This document shows, piece by piece, positions 51,254-59,890 of a stretch of 64,000 nt of DNA. The position numbers and the translations under genes are program-made. Positions within the stretch are counted from its first letter, which is position 1; each line of letters opens with the position of its first letter. The stretch comes from JAGRAX01 sp041391365 (GTDB lineage: Bacteria > Bdellovibrionota_G > JALEGL01 > JAGRMV01). The notes beneath the pieces are model-generated. The model had not been told where the DNA came from. It ran no database searches and saw only the letters and a program-made list of their open reading frames with translations. Location: assembly GCA_041391365.1 (NCBI GenBank), contig JAWKOC010000002.1:372001-436000 (forward strand), in the 5' to 3' direction.

Positions 51254-53338
51254 ATGAAAAAAATCTCATCCTTATTTCTTTCAGTGTTGTTTTTTGTTCA
51301 GAGTTCATTTGCTTTGAGCATAGATAAAGTAGAACTGAGCCAAAGCCTTCAAGAAGAAAACAATTACAATGACGTGCCTCAGGAGTTTCGTCCAGGTGGG
51401 AAGTTTTTTGGTGAATGGGTTTTCAAAAGCTCGCAAAAACTGAATGAACAAGCAGATCTTCGCTACTGGCATTTGAAAGGAGAAAATGAGGGATTTTTGG
51501 GTGGGATCGATCTGATCAAAGCCAAACAAAGTGGATTGATTGGTGCACCTCAAGGCAGAGTGAAAGTTGCTGTCATTGATGGAGGAGCCAATCTAAATCA
51601 TGAACAGATTGCCCCGTATGTAGCAAAAAATAGTGGCGAGATAGGACAAGATAAAAACGGACGAGACAAAAGCAGCAATGGAATCGACGATGATGGTGAT
51701 GGACTTGTAGATGATTACGCCGGTTGGAATTTTGTGGGAATTGGAAACCAGGATTCAAGTTTAGAAATTGCTCGAATGTACTTTGGGAATCTTCTCAACG
51801 AACAAGAGGTAAAGGAATACAAAGACTTAGCATGGAGATATGAACTTCTCCAAATAGGTTTGGTCAAAGCCGCACAGTATTTGGAAAATGTTTTTGCTCT
51901 GATGGAGCAAGAAACTCCTGGTGTGACCAAAAACCATGCAAACTTGCTCGCATGGTTTCAGACGAACCCTACCCACGAGTACACAAAAGCGTGGAACAAT
52001 GGATACAAGAATTTTATCTATTTTCATGGCCAAGTCGCACAAGAGACATCCAGAGCTATACCCTTGCTCAAAAAAATTGGGTATGTGATGCAAGTAGATT
52101 ATCTCTCTCCTGACTTTACCTTGGACAACATCACAACATTCTGGGATGAATTAAAAGAAAACCGTCTTTCAGAGATCCGTCAAAGAAACTTTGCATATTA
52201 TAGCTATATTACGGGGCTTGAAGCAAATTGGGATCGGACCAAAGCGAGTTTGAGCAAACAAGACTCTGAAGGAAAAACCAACTTTGACAAGATCAAGGCC
52301 TTTGCAAGTGCATGGAAAGAAGAGCAATTGCTTCTGTTTGCTTCTGATTTGAATGGAAACGAATCAGCGGGAACCATTTCTGTATTGGGTGCAAAAGCGG
52401 AAATGTTGGCGACCTCTTTTGAAGATTATTTTTCTCGAAAGAGTTTTGCAAAATCCAAACAAGCCAAACAAAGCAATGACGTAAAAGAGAGAATGACACA
52501 TGGGTCTCATGTCAATGGCATCATCGCAAAAATCTTTGAAACGGCTTTTGGCGAATACTATGCCAAAGGCAATTTAGAGATTTTGCACCTTGTTGCAGTA
52601 TCTGACGGAGATGAAAAAGATGAGGATGTTGCGGGTGCAATCAACCGAGCCGTGCAATGGGGAGCTCAGGTTGTGAACATGAGTTTTGGGAAAGGCTACT
52701 CAGCCAACAAAAAGCTCGTAGACGAGGCTGTAAAAGCGGGTGAAGCCAAGGGTGTGATCTTCGTTCATGCGTCTGGAAATGAGGCCCGAGACCATCAAAA
52801 ATATCCAAGTCCAGTGTATGCATCTGGAGGAAAATATCCGTACTGGTTAGAGGTTGGTGCAACATCCTATTTGACAGAAACTGAACATGGGTTGGAAGGT
52901 TCTTTGGCGGCAAATTTTTCAAACTATGGGTCTTGGGTAGATGTCTTGGCACCAGGGATGATCATTCTTGGGCCCAATGGAAGTGATGGCGCAGCCAATG
53001 ATGCGTATCTCAATCTTCAAGGAACAAGTATGGCGGCTCCCGTTGTCACGGGCTGTATCGCGGTTCTTCGAGCTTTGTATCCCAGAAAGTCATCTTCTGA
53101 GATCATTGAAATGATCAAAGCCAATACCTTGGTTTTGGAAAACGAAAAAATGGCATATGCTGTTCGATCCGAAGAAATGGAGATGGTCTTGCTTTTGGGA
53201 GGCATCCGCAAAAACACCTATGTTGAAGGACAAGATCTCACCTATATCGTCAAAGACTTTGGTGAGGTCAGCAACAGTGGCGTGATCAATATGTACAACA
53301 TATTGACGTCGTCAAAGAATTTTGAAGCCAAGAACTAG
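51254..53338 (+). CDS. secreted subtilisin-like serine protease (S8) with large insertion
   Basis: The 694-aa protein has a signal peptide (SLFLSVLFFVQSSFALS) and the S8 triad: Asp109 in VAVIDGGANLNH, His416 in MTHGSHVNGI and Ser592 in LQGTSMAAPVVTG. The oxyanion Asn lies in HASGNEA. A calcium-site-like NGIDDDGDGLVDDYAGWNFVG follows the Asp. About 250 extra residues, helical in character, separate the Asp and His motifs. GGGGGAAG precedes the ATG at 51254; ATG 51242 has no site. It lies inside the T2SS locus on the opposite strand and could be a T2SS substrate. A strong terminator follows. Confidence 0.88.
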   Translation: MKKISSLFLSVLFFVQSSFALSIDKVELSQSLQEENNYNDVPQEFRPGGKFFGEWVFKSSQKLNEQADLRYWHLKGENEGFLGGIDLIKAKQSGLIGAPQGRVKVAVIDGGANLNHEQIAPYVAKNSGEIGQDKNGRDKSSNGIDDDGDGLVDDYAGWNFVGIGNQDSSLEIARMYFGNLLNEQEVKEYKDLAWRYELLQIGLVKAAQYLENVFALMEQETPGVTKNHANLLAWFQTNPTHEYTKAWNNGYKNFIYFHGQVAQETSRAIPLLKKIGYVMQVDYLSPDFTLDNITTFWDELKENRLSEIRQRNFAYYSYITGLEANWDRTKASLSKQDSEGKTNFDKIKAFASAWKEEQLLLFASDLNGNESAGTISVLGAKAEMLATSFEDYFSRKSFAKSKQAKQSNDVKERMTHGSHVNGIIAKIFETAFGEYYAKGNLEILHLVAVSDGDEKDEDVAGAINRAVQWGAQVVNMSFGKGYSANKKLVDEAVKAGEAKGVIFVHASGNEARDHQKYPSPVYASGGKYPYWLEVGATSYLTETEHGLEGSLAANFSNYGSWVDVLAPGMIILGPNGSDGAANDAYLNLQGTSMAAPVVTGCIAVLRALYPRKSSSEIIEMIKANTLVLENEKMAYAVRSEEMEMVLLLGGIRKNTYVEGQDLTYIVKDFGEVSNSGVINMYNILTSSKNFEAKN

Positions 53339-53373
53339 GACTGTTTTTCAAGAGATCAGTCAAAAGCTTACGT

Positions 53374-53407
53374 AAAAAAGGTCGGCATGTACAAGTCGAC
53401 CTTTTTT
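53374..53407 (+). terminator. intrinsic terminator after the S8 protease
   Basis: Stem AAAAAAGGTCG (53374-53384) with CGACCTTTTTT (53397-53407), 12-nt loop, followed by more T. Classic rho-independent form 35 bp after the protease stop; it also faces the gspE end (convergent). Confidence 0.88.
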
Positions 53408-53464
53408 TTATGAATTTTTCCTTTGCAAGTGTTGGATGAAAAAAATTATCAAAACGTTCAAGGG

Positions 53465-55429
53465 CTATTCAATTACCATGTCGTCTTGTGTGACGCGCAG
53501 GACTTCTTCGATCGAGGTGAGACCTTTGAGAACTTTGAGTGTGCCATCATCTCGGAGCGTTTTGACGTCGTGTTTTGCGGCGACTTTTTTGATGGTTCCT
53601 GAGTCTGAAGATTTGATGATGAGGCTTCGTATTTCTTCATCGATGGGCAGGATTTCATAGATCCCCATTCGACCTTGGTATCCTGTATTGGTGCAGGCTG
53701 CACATCCATGAGGTCGGAAGATGGCCCCTTGCTTGGCTTGTTCACGACTCAAACTCAATTCATGCAGCTCCGCTTCGCTGGGCATGTAGGGCTGCTTGCA
53801 CTCGGGGCAGAGTCTTCGAACCAGACGCTGCGCCATGGCTGCGATCAAAGAAGAAGACACCAAGAAAGGTTCCACACCCATATCAATCAATCGAGTGATG
53901 GACCCAGCTGCATCGTTGGTGTGAATGGTTGAAAACACAAAGTGTCCTGTCAAAGACGCTTGAATGGCAATCTCCGCGGTTTCCAAATCCCGAATCTCTC
54001 CGATCATGATCACATCCGGGTCCTGACGCAAAATGGATCGAAGACCACTCGCAAAGGTCAGATTCACTTTTGGGTTGACTTGAATCTGTCCAATGCCTTG
54101 GAGTTGAATCTCCACAGGATCTTCCACAGTGATGATGTTGCGATCTTTGGAGTTGATGCTGGAAAGACAGGCATAGAGTGTGGTGGTTTTTCCAGATCCT
54201 GTAGGACCTGTGACCAAGAAAATGCCGTGACTCATGTGAATCACTTTTTTGATGATCGTGAGTTGTTTGGTGGAAAATCCGACATCGTCTAGATTCAAAA
54301 CCACATTGGATGTATCCAAAAGTCGCATTACGATTCGTTCGCCGTGCGATGTAGGAAGAGTGGACACTCGAATGTCAATGTCTCTTCCCCCAATTTTGAT
54401 TTTGATTCGACCATCTTGGGGAATTCGTTTTTCCGCGATGTCCAAGTCCGCCATGATTTTGATTCGAGAGGTGATGGAAGCTTGGGCCTTTTTCGGAGGC
54501 TTCATGATTTCGTACATGATGCCATCGATTCGGAAACGCACAGAAATTTCTTTTTCAAAAGGTTCAATGTGAATGTCCGAGGCTCGCTCTTTCACGGCCC
54601 GAAACAAAAGAGTGTTGACCAAGCGGATGATGGGGGCTTCATCTTCACTGTCGAGCAAATCTTGCGTTTCGTTGAGATCGATGGAGTTGAGATCTTTTCC
54701 TTCAAGGTCGTCCATCAGATCTTGATCGATGCCATCTCCAACTTTTGAGGTTCGATCGTAGGCTCGATTGATGGCATCCAGAATCGCACCTTTTTTGGCC
54801 AAAGCAGGTTTGACGTTGGTGCCGAGCAGAATGCGAACGTCATCGATGGGAGACAAGTCTCTCGGATCCGACATGGCCACAATCACATCCAAACCTTTTC
54901 GCTTGAACGGGATCAGAGCGTGTTTTTTGGCAAAAGAAATGGGAATTTTCGAAGTGAGGTCTTCCGGAATGTCCGAGGTTTGAAGATCCTTGGCTACAGG
55001 AATTCCAGTTTGCAAACTCAAGGCTTGGATCAGTTCATCTTCGGTGATGTATTTCTTTTTGATCAGGATTTCGCCGATGGATTCAGTGGCGGTTTTTTCG
55101 TCATTGAGCACTTCTTCCAATCGTTCGGGGGTCAGGTTGCTTACACCCAACAAAATTTGTCCCAGGTTGTTGGATTGAGGATCCTTGAGTTCGTAAGAAA
55201 CCACAGATTTGGTGAAATCTTCTGAACTCAAATTGTTGAGCTGATTGATGGTGTCTTGAATCACTTCGGTTACTTCTTGTTCCAAAGCTTGGATTTCTTG
55301 CGCAGTGGGGCGTCTCAGAGTTTTGACTCTGGATGTCGTTGCCGCGGCATGGGTTTTGACGTTGTTTTTGTCAAGATCATCTTTTTTGATGACAACCGTG
55401 CCGGAAGATTTGTCCCATGGAGATTTCAC
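53465..55429 (-). CDS. gspE: type II secretion ATPase GspE
   Basis: The 654-aa hexameric ATPase drives pseudopilus assembly. It has an N-terminal GspE domain at about 90-230, Walker A GPTGSGKTTTLYA (408-420), Asp box VEDPVEIQ (435-442), Walker B-like IMIGEIRD (about 475-482) and a zinc motif with Cys541, Cys544, Cys576 and Cys579 (CPEC, CAAC). The first 90 residues are an extra polar stretch. It is followed downstream by the convergent S8 protease and not by gspF. Confidence 0.94.
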   Translation of the reverse strand: MKSPWDKSSGTVVIKKDDLDKNNVKTHAAATTSRVKTLRRPTAQEIQALEQEVTEVIQDTINQLNNLSSEDFTKSVVSYELKDPQSNNLGQILLGVSNLTPERLEEVLNDEKTATESIGEILIKKKYITEDELIQALSLQTGIPVAKDLQTSDIPEDLTSKIPISFAKKHALIPFKRKGLDVIVAMSDPRDLSPIDDVRILLGTNVKPALAKKGAILDAINRAYDRTSKVGDGIDQDLMDDLEGKDLNSIDLNETQDLLDSEDEAPIIRLVNTLLFRAVKERASDIHIEPFEKEISVRFRIDGIMYEIMKPPKKAQASITSRIKIMADLDIAEKRIPQDGRIKIKIGGRDIDIRVSTLPTSHGERIVMRLLDTSNVVLNLDDVGFSTKQLTIIKKVIHMSHGIFLVTGPTGSGKTTTLYACLSSINSKDRNIITVEDPVEIQLQGIGQIQVNPKVNLTFASGLRSILRQDPDVIMIGEIRDLETAEIAIQASLTGHFVFSTIHTNDAAGSITRLIDMGVEPFLVSSSLIAAMAQRLVRRLCPECKQPYMPSEAELHELSLSREQAKQGAIFRPHGCAACTNTGYQGRMGIYEILPIDEEIRSLIIKSSDSGTIKKVAAKHDVKTLRDDGTLKVLKGLTSIEEVLRVTQDDMVIE

Positions 55430-55605
55430 AGTGTGTTACGCTTCCCTCTTCGATCCAATGATTCAATCTTAGGCGCACTGTGGATTCTGTCCACTGAATT
55501 CAGCATGGATGCAATCTTGCGCCTCAGTGACTTCATTGTACCCGTTTTTTGGCTTTCTGGATAGGCCAGGGGCCATATTCTTTGGATGCGAATCAATAAA
55601 AACAA

Positions 55606-57783
55606 CTAGTTGGAGCCAGACTCATCCGACAAAAAACCACCGGTAGGGCTGTCCACGGGGACACTTACTGCAGGTTCTTTGGCTTTGAGAGAGTGATTCA
55701 GGTCATAGGCATTGATTCCAGGATGCTCAAACGCTTTGTTGGCTTTGATGAAGTCTTTTCGTTGTTCGTTTTTCTCAATCGTAACTTTTTCCAAGTCTGC
55801 AGGGTCACGGATGATGTGCGGTGTGATCATCATGTACAAACTGGTTTTGGTTTTTTCTTTGTTTCGTTTTCGGAACAGCCATCCGATGAGTGGCATATCT
55901 CCGAGCACAGGAACCTTATTGTTGGATTCTGTGATCTTATCGTTGATCAATCCACCGACGGTCACGGTCTGACCATCTTTGACCAATACCGTGGTTTTGG
56001 CCGAACGTTTGGAGGTGGTGGGCCCCAAGGTCGCAAAGTCTGCTCCTGCAACCAAATCCTGAATCTCTTGATAAATGTCCAAGGTCATCTCATCGGAAGA
56101 GTTGATTTGAGGTGTGACTCGGAGTGTGATGGCCACATTTTCTCTTTGAATTTGGTTGATCTGTCTTCCTGTGGCATCGAACCCTTGGGAGATCAAGAAT
56201 GGAACCACACGTCCCACAACAATCTCAGCTTCTTTGTTGTCTTGCGTGAGAATGTTGGGTGTGGACAACACATTCACAACGCCATCGGTTTGCAGCGCTC
56301 GGAACGTTCCCCCAAATACAGGGATGTTGATGCTGCCCCCGGCCACAGGCAGGCTAAAGTTTTTTCCACGAAGGCCCAGCGTGAGTCCCGAAAGAGCCGT
56401 AGGATCAGAAGGCAAGAAAAGTGAACTGGTTGTGCCGAATTGTGTTGCACCAAAAGCAGTGGTGTTGCCTTGTGCACCAGCCGCATTGGCCACCAATCCG
56501 AGCTCATAGGCTTTGTCGATGTCGATTTCCATGATCATCGCCTCGACAAAAGCTTGAGGTCTTCGAATGTCGAGTCGATTCAACACGGGAACCATGGCTT
56601 CGTAATCCGATGCGGACGCTGTGATGATCAGAGAGTTGGTGTGAGTGTCGGCGGTGATGGAAACATCTCCCACAATCGTACCATCACTGCCCGTAGCAGG
56701 TTGCGCTACCACTCGGTTTGCAGCCCGAGGGTTGTTGTTTTGGCTCTGCGCCTGATTGCTCACGCCCGAAAGGGTTTGAGCCAACTCGGTTGCATCTGCA
56801 TATTCCAAATAGTGAACATGAATTTTACCCGTGCCGATTTGATCTTCGAGAGATTGGTCAATTTTGCTCACGAACTCTTCAACTTTTTTGAACCCCACGG
56901 TGTTGGAAACGATGATCAAAGAGTTGGTTCGTTCATCTGGAATGACTTTGGAAATCGACTGACCCTCTGAGGCGGCTCCCCCTGGCTGGCCGTTTCCATT
57001 GTTGGCCACTTGAGGGTTGGCTTGTCCGTCCAAATCAAAGAGAGTTTTGACTTTGTTGGCGGTTTCGGTGGCTGGTGCAAAACGCAGTTTGATGATGTTG
57101 ACCGACTCTTGAAAGCCTTTCTGGTCAAGCTTCTCGACGATTTGCAATACTTTTCGAATGTTCGAAAGATTGTCTGTGATGATCAAGGTGTTGGTTGGGT
57201 TGTAAGAGATCATGTCTCCATTGCGAGAAATCAAAGAGCGCAGCGATTTCGAAATTTCCGAAGCACTGATGAATTTGATGGGAAGCAATCGAGTGACAAA
57301 AGCATCAGCTCCGCCCATGGGATACTGATTGTCGATAGGAAGAGGCTGCGTTTTCATGTCACGCAGCGGAATGATCTTGAGCATTTTTCCTGCAGGTACT
57401 ACGGTAAAGTTTTTTACTTCCAACGCAGAGATGAAGGCTTGATACGCTTCTTGAACGGAGACGGACTTGGGAGAGATGATCGTGATTTTTCCTTTGACCT
57501 TGTCGTCGATGATGAAGTTTTTCTTGGTCAATTCGCTGATGGAGGTGGCCACATCCACAATCTCTGCGTTGACAAAGTCCAAATGAATTTTTCCTTTTTC
57601 GTCCACGCGAATGCGTTCATCGGAAGATGTGGACGAGGAACTTGAACTTGAGGAAGACTCTTCCTGAGGTTGAGAGATCGATTCATCTTCCGTTCCAGGA
57701 TCAGGCTGAGCGTAGAGACTGGGTGGAAAACTTTGCCCCACAACCAGTGCAGAACATACCAACCACCGAAAAACTTGTTTCAT
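55606..57783 (-). CDS. gspD: type II secretion secretin GspD
   Basis: The 725-aa outer-membrane secretin has a signal peptide (WLVCSALVVGQSFPPSLYAQ), a Ser-rich stretch and an N0 domain (IHLDFVNAEIVDVATSISEL). N1-N3 repeats and the secretin domain follow (VEAMIMEIDIDKAYELG, VNVLSTPNILTQDNKEAEI, NKVPVLGDMPLIGWLFR). I choose ATG 57783, with AGGAG 10 nt upstream; ATG 57810 overlapping the gspC stop is the alternative. It is paralogous to the secretin at 59891-62182. Confidence 0.93.
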   Translation of the reverse strand: MKQVFRWLVCSALVVGQSFPPSLYAQPDPGTEDESISQPQEESSSSSSSSSTSSDERIRVDEKGKIHLDFVNAEIVDVATSISELTKKNFIIDDKVKGKITIISPKSVSVQEAYQAFISALEVKNFTVVPAGKMLKIIPLRDMKTQPLPIDNQYPMGGADAFVTRLLPIKFISASEISKSLRSLISRNGDMISYNPTNTLIITDNLSNIRKVLQIVEKLDQKGFQESVNIIKLRFAPATETANKVKTLFDLDGQANPQVANNGNGQPGGAASEGQSISKVIPDERTNSLIIVSNTVGFKKVEEFVSKIDQSLEDQIGTGKIHVHYLEYADATELAQTLSGVSNQAQSQNNNPRAANRVVAQPATGSDGTIVGDVSITADTHTNSLIITASASDYEAMVPVLNRLDIRRPQAFVEAMIMEIDIDKAYELGLVANAAGAQGNTTAFGATQFGTTSSLFLPSDPTALSGLTLGLRGKNFSLPVAGGSINIPVFGGTFRALQTDGVVNVLSTPNILTQDNKEAEIVVGRVVPFLISQGFDATGRQINQIQRENVAITLRVTPQINSSDEMTLDIYQEIQDLVAGADFATLGPTTSKRSAKTTVLVKDGQTVTVGGLINDKITESNNKVPVLGDMPLIGWLFRKRNKEKTKTSLYMMITPHIIRDPADLEKVTIEKNEQRKDFIKANKAFEHPGINAYDLNHSLKAKEPAVSVPVDSPTGGFLSDESGSN

Positions 57784-57806
57784 TTCTTTTGATCTCCTGG
57801 CCATCG

Positions 57807-58742
57807 TCATTGAATTTCAATCTGAAGGGTTTGTTTGGATCCGCCTCGCGTGATGTCAATCGAGTAGGAAGATTCAGATTTTAGCAGTTGAAGCATGGGA
57901 ATGGCTTTTTCAATGCTATCGATCATGGTTCCATTGATTTGATTGATGACATCACCGTTTTTCAATCCAAGCTCTTGAAAGATGCTTCCTCCGCGTATCC
58001 CAAAAATTTTGAATCCATCAACCTTGCCGCCCTGAAAGTTGGGGACCATTCGGGCCTGCTGCACAACATTGTTTAGGTCTCCAAGTGTAGCATCGACTTT
58101 TTCTCTTGTAACGTAGATTTTGCCCCCTTGTTTTCGAATTCCACCGCTTGAGGGCGAAGATGATCCTCCCGAAGGTCTTGATGTGGAGTAGATGTTGGGC
58201 ATTTTGTTCACTTCCAAATATTCTCTTCGACCGTTGCGATAAAAATAGACACGGTTTCTTTCGATCTCGTAGATTTCCGCCTCTCCCATGATCTTTTCAC
58301 TGATGTAATAGTTTTTGGATTCGTTGCTTCCACTCTCTTGAATCGAGGCAAATGATGCCCGTGGGTTGGTCGAGACCATGGTTCCAAGTAACGTCGCTGA
58401 CATATTGCTCCGAACGGGTTTGGCGTTTGGATCAACTTCCGGTTCTCTTCGCTCAGCAATGACAGGGGGCGGGGCATCTTCACAAGGGGTTTGTTTGCTC
58501 GAATCAAAAATGTTGCGTTTGCAAATCGTCAGGTAGTCGCTTTTTCGATTTCGTCCACCGCCGAGGTCAAAGTTTTCCAAGGTCTGCGTTTGCTGTGGGG
58601 TTTGCATGCCCTGCGGACTGGCCGGCAACATGCTCGCAATCAATTGACTCGTAATCCCCGACAGCATCCACGCCACCAAGATGGTGCCGAGGGTGTTGAC
58701 GATTTTTTTATTTTTTTCGATGATGTATTCTAGAAACTTCAC
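57807..58742 (-). CDS. gspC: type II secretion protein GspC with PDZ domain
   Basis: The 311-aa protein links the platform to GspD. It has a membrane helix at about 15-38 (TLGTILVAWMLSGITSQLIASML), an HR domain (ICKRNIFDSSKQTPCED, MSATLLGTMVSTNPRASFASIQ) and a C-terminal PDZ domain at about 225-310 (FKIFGIRGGSIFQELGLKNGDVINQING). The start is a GTG at 58742 or a TTG at 58748; neither has a strong Shine-Dalgarno. First gene of the gsp locus. Confidence 0.9.
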   Translation of the reverse strand: MKFLEYIIEKNKKIVNTLGTILVAWMLSGITSQLIASMLPASPQGMQTPQQTQTLENFDLGGGRNRKSDYLTICKRNIFDSSKQTPCEDAPPPVIAERREPEVDPNAKPVRSNMSATLLGTMVSTNPRASFASIQESGSNESKNYYISEKIMGEAEIYEIERNRVYFYRNGRREYLEVNKMPNIYSTSRPSGGSSSPSSGGIRKQGGKIYVTREKVDATLGDLNNVVQQARMVPNFQGGKVDGFKIFGIRGGSIFQELGLKNGDVINQINGTMIDSIEKAIPMLQLLKSESSYSIDITRGGSKQTLQIEIQ

Positions 58743-58912
58743 GTCCAACCAATATTTTCACGATGTTAACCCTACTATTATAGGCTCAATCCGGCGCCAG
58801 GACAAGAAACACGCAGAGGGATTGCAGAGACATTTTTGTCTTTGTGCGTAAGAGAACATCAAGTCATCAGAACTTGATCTTCCTTCCACGCCGCGATACA
58901 TCGAGTGATGAA

Positions 58913-59818
58913 ATGAGCCATCCAAACCTCAAACCTCCGACATGGACGTGGAAGCATCATCATTTGGATTTTTCCTGGCCTTTGATCATGGGGATTTTGA
59001 ATGTGACCCCGGATTCGTTTTCAGATGGAAACCACTATTTTTCCGTGGATCGGGCGGTGGAGCGAGCCTGGCAAATGCAGCATGAAGGGGCGGATGTTTT
59101 GGACGTTGGTGCAGAAAGCAGCAGGCCAGGTGCTGAGGTTGTGAACGAAAAAGAAGAATTGGCCCGCCTTATTCCTGTGTTGGACAAGCTCAAAGCTCAA
59201 AACTTTCCCTTGCCGATCTCTTTGGATTCCTACAAAGCACCTGTCCTGAAACGTTTGTGGGAAGAGGGTTTGATTGATATTCACAATGATATTTCGGGAT
59301 TGAGAGATCCCGAAAATGCAGAGTTTGTGAAACGCCATCGGATTCCGGTGATCATCATGCATATGTTTGGAACCCCGCAAACCATGCAAAAAGAGTTTTC
59401 GTATCAGAATGTCGTTCAAGATTTGCTCACTTTTTTTCACGATCGGTTAAGGGATGTGGACAACGATCATTTGGTGATGATTGATCCAGGAATTGGTTTT
59501 GGCAAAAGTGTGGAACAAAATCTAGATCTGCTTCGAAACATCGACGTGTTTTCGCAGTTGGGCAAACCGATTTTGGTGGGGGCCTCTCGAAAATCGTTTC
59601 TGGGAACATTGCTCGGCCTTGAGGTGGACAAGCGATTGGCAGGCAGTTTGGCGGTGGTCAGCGCCTTGGCGACCAAAAACGTTGCGATGTTTCGAGTTCA
59701 CGATGTTGCACAGACCCACCAGACCTTGAAAATCATCCGTCACCTCACCTGTCCCATGGGTGTCGACTCCAAGGACCAAACTGCCGAAAAATCAGCATCT
59801 TCAAAGTTGACTGCCTAA
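58913..59818 (+). CDS. folP: dihydropteroate synthase
   Basis: FolP makes dihydropteroate in folate synthesis. The 301-aa protein has PLIMGILNVTPDSFSDG, GADVLDVGAESSRPGAE, LPISLDSYKAPV, DIHNDISGLRD and IDPGIGFGKSVEQNLDLLR, all pterin or pABA site motifs. ATG 58913 begins shortly before the conserved region; a GTG at 58844 is in frame upstream. It is divergent from gspC and precedes the second secretin by 72 bp. Confidence 0.93.
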   Translation: MSHPNLKPPTWTWKHHHLDFSWPLIMGILNVTPDSFSDGNHYFSVDRAVERAWQMQHEGADVLDVGAESSRPGAEVVNEKEELARLIPVLDKLKAQNFPLPISLDSYKAPVLKRLWEEGLIDIHNDISGLRDPENAEFVKRHRIPVIIMHMFGTPQTMQKEFSYQNVVQDLLTFFHDRLRDVDNDHLVMIDPGIGFGKSVEQNLDLLRNIDVFSQLGKPILVGASRKSFLGTLLGLEVDKRLAGSLAVVSALATKNVAMFRVHDVAQTHQTLKIIRHLTCPMGVDSKDQTAEKSASSKLTA

Positions 59819-59890
59819 AAAAATTAAATAAAAACAGATAGATAAAAACATCCGCGCTGGCATCATGCTTGCTTTGTATGAAGGTAAGCT

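Noticed and set aside
55693..56424. 243-codon plus-strand open frame inside gspD
   Set aside because: Antisense shadow of GspD; no signal, domain or Shine-Dalgarno.
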